Positions 19,101 through 20,967 of a stretch of DNA of 20,967 nt are shown one piece after another. Source of the stretch: Ectocarpus siliculosus. Lineage: Eukaryota; Sar; Phaeophyceae; Ectocarpales; Ectocarpaceae. The notes beneath the pieces are model-generated. The model saw only the letters and a list, made by a program, of their open reading frames with translations. It was not told the DNA's origin and did no database searches. Location of the stretch: the NCBI GenBank assembly GCA_000310025.1, contig FN649730.1:607668-628634 (forward strand), in the 5' to 3' direction. The position numbers were made by a program, and so were the translations under genes. How positions within the stretch are numbered: the first letter of the stretch is position 1; every line of letters starts with the position of its first letter.

Positions 19101-20933
19101 CGGGCCATGGTAATGGATATATGGCAATGGTAAAACGGTTATATAGAACTGTGATGAACATGGTGATGTGCTGTATTTCGTGGTCCGAAGGGAGACGCAG
19201 CACCAGCCCGACCCTACGGTTATTTCCGTCATACGGGCCATGGTAATGGATACATGGCAATGGTAAAACGGTTATATAGAACTGTGATGAATATGGTGAG
19301 GTTATATAGAACTGTGATGAATATGGTGATATATTTCGTGGTACGAAGCGGGAGGCAGCACCAGCCCAATAGAACGCAGCCTGGCCCTGCGTTTTTTTCC
19401 ATCACACGGGTCATGGTAATGGATATATGGTAATGGTTACACGGTTTATGGTCGTATGGAACTGTGATGAATATGGTGATATATTTCGTGGTACGAAGGG
19501 GGAGGCAGCACCAGTCCGATAGCACCCAGCCCGGCCCTGTGGTTTCTTCCATCACACGGGCCACAAAAACCCCACGGTTTGGTGAGGCAAGACACAAGAG
19601 ATGTGCCGCTTCTACGCAGTCTGTACTCATGCCATCGACGATGTGTTTCCGGGAAACTGCAGGCGGCCCGCCGGGTCAGCTGGGCCAAGGCACTCAGCAG
19701 AGATCGGAACGGCTTTCACTATGGGGGCAACCACAACAACATAACCGTACCGTAGACCAGAACGGTTCTTTGATGTGAAGACAACACCACCAAATGCATT
19801 ACCTTTGAATAGACCGGAACGGTTCTTCAACGTGAGACAACAACGGCAACGACCACCACCACAACAACGACATTACCTTTGCATAGATCGGAAAGCTTCT
19901 TGCATGTGAAGACAACAATGCCACCACCACAACAACGACGTTACCTTTGCATAGATCGGAAAGCTTCTTGCATGTGAAGGTGAAGACAACAATGCCACCA
20001 CCACAACTGGAACAACAACGACAAAACAGTGACAACATTACCGTTGCGTGGACCGGGACGGTTCTCAAACGTCAAGACAACACCAACAACGACAACAAGA
20101 ACGAAAACAAAAAATAAACGCACTTCTGTACACTACCTGATCTTTCCGGGCCATGAAAGCAACCAAAAGTCCGTAATGATCGACTGCAGGGAAGAGGGAA
20201 GGGGGAACAGGCCTCCCTCCCAGAACACGAAGCGGGGCAGGGTGGGGTCCGCCAGAACGAGGTCCTCCTGTGTCGCAACGAAAAAAAACACAGGCCGGCA
20301 TGTACACGTTACAGTTCAGTATGTTGTAGGCTTGAGCAGACTCAAAATAAAAGCCCATTGCCCAGTAGATATTTTCTCAACGCCTGCTCCAAAGTCTCCC
20401 ACACAATGCGTACGCTTTAAACAGACGTAAATTAAGCCGCAGTTTTTCTCAACACTCCGTATTTGTTAAGACTTGTGGCAGGATCTCGAGCGAGCATCGT
20501 CTTTCGGCGATGGTACGTACAGTATATGTTCCAAAAACCCGGATCACATCAGACACGAGCAAACAGACCGGCTCAATCGATGTACCCAACTGACCGACGG
20601 GTCATCGGACAAATCGACCGGTGCTTCAACAAACATTGTTCCTCTTAAACAGCGGTTAGTACCTGCTGAATAACTCCGCAGCCAAGAAATTCACGCTCAA
20701 CATTACATCAAACATAAGAACCTGAAGCGCCATTGTCAGCCCACAAGAGGAAACAACAGCTCCAGCATCGACCAAACTAGAGGTTCAGAAGGGGCGGGCA
20801 CGACGCTGATACTGACAAAAAAATGTAACTTTCAATTGATCGATCTTTAGTTACCTTGAGGCCCAGGTCGACCGTGGTCCGCATGATGTAGGGTGTCGGC
20901 TGGAACGAGTTGGGGCCCTCTTCCCACAGGAAT
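10330..20933 (-). CDS. PPOX: Protoporphyrinogen IX oxidase, C-terminal 445 residues, 11 exons (5' end outside window)
   Basis: This gene encodes the FAD flavoenzyme that oxidises protoporphyrinogen IX to protoporphyrin IX, the last step shared by heme and chlorophyll synthesis, normally in the plastid of algae. Coding exons on the minus strand are 20855-20933, 20137-20267, 18747-18927, 17809-17871, 16266-16409, 15784-15939, 15130-15269, 13911-14016, 12449-12570, 11324-11446 and 10330-10423. All ten introns begin GT, end AG and keep phase. Family landmarks appear in order: [102 protein letters not shown] and the C-terminal FAD-contacting [15 protein letters not shown]. The family is usually about 480-550 residues, so only the N-terminus (targeting peptide and GxGxxG motif) is missing. 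It converges on MZT1. Family membership is recognised from memory of plant PPO1/PPO2-type enzymes; plastid location is inferred. Confidence 0.95.
11324..11446 (-). CDS. PPOX: PPOX exon with C-terminal FAD-contact motif
   Basis: 123 nt, one base plus 40 codons plus two bases. Acceptor GACCGCAG, donor TATGG|GTAAGC. It encodes [17 protein letters not shown] and [20 protein letters not shown]. The GGNYxxGVAxGxCV motif contacts FAD at the C-terminus in known structures of the family. Confidence 0.96.
11585..11712. repeat. CAA/CAG microsatellite
   Basis: AACAACAGC/AACATCA-type simple repeat in the 1002-nt PPOX intron 11447-12448, followed at 11751-11768 by a run of G. Confidence 0.95.
11751..11768 (+). 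repeat. G18 run
   Basis: An uninterrupted G-tract inside a PPOX intron; on the transcribed sense strand it becomes a poly-C tract. Length is likely to vary and may be misassembled. Confidence 0.9.
12449..12570 (-). CDS. PPOX: PPOX exon
   Basis: 122 nt, phase 0 in and phase 2 out. Acceptor TTGTAACAG, donor CCGCA|GTGAGT. It encodes [40 protein letters not shown] and two bases of a Gln codon. The W-x-x-AIPQ motif, split across the intron, is conserved in the family. Confidence 0.94.
12684..13030. repeat. Dispersed direct repeat pair in a PPOX intron
   Basis: About 12684-12760 and 12947-13030 share GAGATA, ACAAGAACGACGGGTTGCACCAACAATCA-like text (GAACACTGGGATGCGCCAACAATCA in the second) and GCCACGRTAT. 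A diffuse third trace (CACCAACCAATCACAATCACGCC) lies at 13113. Confidence 0.6.
13911..14016 (-). CDS. PPOX: PPOX exon
   Basis: 106 nt, one base plus 35 codons. Acceptor TTTGTTAG, donor ATCAAG|GTACGC. It encodes [34 protein letters not shown], equivalent to TLGTIYSSSLFPNRAPPGR and LLNYIGGS of plant enzymes. Four exact 21-bp-period repeats lie directly upstream of the acceptor (14028-14111). Confidence 0.96.
14028..14111. repeat. 21-bp repeat, four units
   Basis: ATGACAGTTACAGCAGTAGAT-like units start at 14028, 14049, 14070 and 14091, an exact 21-bp period, ending 12 nt before the acceptor of exon 13911-14016. Confidence 0.93.
14216..14430. repeat. Inverted repeat with potential to form a large hairpin
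   Basis: The left arm 14216-14280 and the right arm 14368-14430 are reverse complements with few mismatches; the best block is CGACACAAGATAACACACCC. The loop is about 87 nt. It sits in PPOX intron 14017-15129, so the primary transcript could fold here. It may be a MITE remnant. Confidence 0.85.
14530..15062. repeat. CAA/CAG/ACC-rich compound repeat
   Basis: Low-complexity sequence with a higher-order duplication: AGCACTAGCACCCAGCACTA at 14681 recurs at 14837 (156-bp period), followed by the same ~90-bp block, with a third partial unit at about 14955. It gives long but meaningless plus-strand open frames. Confidence 0.92.
15130..15269 (-). CDS. PPOX: PPOX exon
   Basis: 140 nt, phase 0 in and phase 2 out. 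Acceptor AAAACTCAG, donor ATCAG|GTCTGT. It encodes [30 protein letters not shown] and [12 protein letters not shown], plus two bases of an Arg codon. [13 protein letters not shown] is a hallmark of the family. Confidence 0.95.
15557..15765. repeat. CGACAAATCGGAACC repeat, five units
   Basis: Cores begin at 15557, 15598, 15646, 15697 and 15751 (spacing 41-54 bp), with a weaker one near 15512. They occupy the half of intron 15270-15783 next to the upstream exon. Confidence 0.88.
15784..15939 (-). CDS. PPOX: PPOX exon
   Basis: 156 nt, 52 codons, phase 0 on both sides. Acceptor GTGAACCAG, donor CTGCGG|GTGAGA. It encodes [42 protein letters not shown] and LASVEGLR, aligning with the family's KLSWKLSGI...SGGYNLTYETP...VMTVPSHVAS. 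The initial ATG is internal and not a start codon. Confidence 0.94.
16021..16188. repeat. ACC/CAC and CAGCAA microsatellite cluster
   Basis: Simple-sequence runs of CACCAC and CAACAG type fill much of the 326-nt PPOX intron 15940-16265. Confidence 0.9.
16266..16409 (-). CDS. PPOX: PPOX exon
   Basis: 144 nt, 48 codons, phase 0 on both sides. Acceptor GTGTTAG, donor GACAAG|GTGCAC. It encodes [31 protein letters not shown] and LKAMGKDK. The [11 protein letters not shown] stretch corresponds to the family's GSFRKGLRMLPEAI. The charged start is the variable loop of plant enzymes. Confidence 0.94.
16456..17080. repeat. Nested tandem repeats in a PPOX intron
   Basis: At 16456-16680, three ~80-bp units combine ACAAACAA..GGAAAAG, GTGAGAGCGGAAA and, in two of them, (TGG)n runs. 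From 16690 to 17080 three ~140-bp units follow, marked by TTCCGTAGTA at 16735, 16871 and 17018, each with TCTCG.GTTTGA and CACGCGTTCATGGCAACGA. The two families share the GTGAGAG.GGAAAACACGA module. Confidence 0.88.
17639..17676. repeat. (CT)n microsatellite
   Basis: A nearly pure CT run with one interruption, inside the intron 16410-17808 of PPOX. Confidence 0.95.
17809..17871 (-). CDS. PPOX: PPOX short exon
   Basis: 63 nt, exactly 21 codons, phase 0 on both sides. Acceptor TTGTCCAG, donor AAG|GTCAGT. It encodes [21 protein letters not shown], aligning with the family's KVWxLEqnGGSIIGGTFKAIQ segment, which bridges the neighbouring exons. A symmetric exon this small could be skipped without a frameshift, but it carries conserved residues. 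It lies antisense within a long plus-strand open frame (17099-17947). Confidence 0.9.
18326..18735. repeat. Degenerate tandem repeat abutting a PPOX donor site
   Basis: CGTGGATAAATCC-type cores occur at 18326, 18393, 18469, 18531, 18605, 18670 and finally 18731, spaced 61-76 bp, linked by CTTATCC/CCGTCC-rich sequence. The last core sits inside the donor region of exon 18747-18927. Confidence 0.8.
18747..18927 (-). CDS. PPOX: PPOX exon with amplified 5' boundary
   Basis: 181 nt, acceptor CCGCAG, donor AAG|GTGGGG. The first base completes the Arg codon split by the upstream intron, then 60 codons follow: [37 protein letters not shown] and IKAALKK. This is the substrate-domain block conserved in all plant-type enzymes. 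The acceptor plus about 50 coding bases recur as four degenerate tandem copies upstream (19029-19560). The first copies carry frameshifts or altered acceptors, which supports this exon as the functional one: it alone continues into SGVYAGDPS. Confidence 0.95.
19029..19561. repeat. Four tandem decoy copies of the PPOX exon 18747-18927 acceptor region
   Basis: Units begin near 19029, 19176, 19334 and 19484 (periods 147, 158, 150 bp). The true junction at 18876-19028 forms the fifth member. Each unit carries, on the minus strand, a CATTACCAT intron tail, a GTGTGATGG block, an acceptor-like site and about 50 nt matching the exon start (GGCCGGGCTGGGTGC...). Unit 2 is deleted within the exon part. 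A 30-bp piece is duplicated again at 19270-19329. Confidence 0.92.
19745..20092. repeat. Degenerate minisatellite in the same PPOX intron
   Basis: Five units start at GACC/GATC positions 19755, 19812, 19886, 19954 and 20051. Each has GACCGGAACGGTTCTT or GATCGGAAAGCTTCTT, then a GTGAAGACAACA block and a CAA/CCA-rich tail. Units 3 and 4 are nearly identical. An isolated related copy lies at 8384-8437. Confidence 0.85.
20137..20267 (-). CDS. PPOX: PPOX exon
   Basis: 131 nt, acceptor CGACACAG, donor ATCAG|GTAGTG, phase 0 in and phase 2 out. It encodes [16 protein letters not shown] through LLSWPGKI plus the first two bases of an Arg codon. The block corresponds to the family's KDDLVLGDPxAPRFVxW and GKIR segments. 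The preceding intron (20268-20854, 587 nt) has no strong tandem repeat. Confidence 0.95.
20855..20933 (-). CDS. PPOX: PPOX exon (first one in window)
   Basis: 79 nt. The acceptor TTTGCCAG is followed by one base completing a split codon (phase 2 intron upstream), then 26 codons [14 protein letters not shown]...VDLGLK. The donor is AAG|GTAACT, phase 0. It matches the conserved GPNSFQP block that follows the FAD-binding domain start in this family. The upstream intron and the N-terminal exons lie beyond the window edge. Confidence 0.93.
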
Positions 20934-20967
20934 CTGGCAAATTTATCAGCACACCGCGAAAAAAAGA

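Overview
The window looks like nuclear DNA of a multicellular photosynthetic stramenopile, most likely a brown alga (Phaeophyceae). The evidence is small exons separated by introns of about 0.3-1.4 kb with GT-AG borders, abundant CAG/CTG and CAA/GTT microsatellites, long gene-poor spacers and a plastid-type protoporphyrinogen oxidase. There is no sign of bacterial operons, ribosome binding sites, CRISPR or phage. The lineage is an inference from gene structure and composition; no database was consulted. All genes were rebuilt by hand by joining exons whose borders, reading phase and protein homology agree.

Layout. (1) 1-4470: no recognisable gene. It holds a G-run at the very start and a 2.2 kb segment bounded by an inverted repeat (535-620 against 2669-2749). 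(2) 4471-5771, minus strand: a two-exon gene for a 75-residue single-pass membrane protein of unknown family. (3) 5772-6018: a 247-bp head-to-head spacer, probably a shared promoter. (4) 6019-7444, plus strand: a two-exon gene for MOZART1 (MZT1/GIP1), 64 residues, the small gamma-tubulin complex partner; its 3' end is tandemly duplicated. (5) 7445-10329: a convergent spacer expected to hold the 3' UTRs of MZT1 and the next gene, with a perfect-period 23-bp minisatellite. (6) 10330-20933 and beyond, minus strand: the last 11 coding exons (445 residues) of protoporphyrinogen IX oxidase, the last common enzyme of heme and chlorophyll synthesis. Only the N-terminus, including any targeting peptide and the N-terminal FAD dinucleotide-binding motif, lies outside the window.

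The most unusual feature is inside the oxidase gene. Most introns carry their own tandem repeat family. In the 1.2 kb intron before exon 18747-18927 the repeat is built from the intron end plus the first ~50 nt of the exon, so the true 3' splice site is preceded by four tandem decoy copies, at least one with an intact CAG acceptor in the correct phase. Two distant introns of the same gene (first and last in view) also share a related segment 50-90 nt upstream of the acceptor. No complete new multi-gene system is visible; the novelty is in gene and intron architecture.
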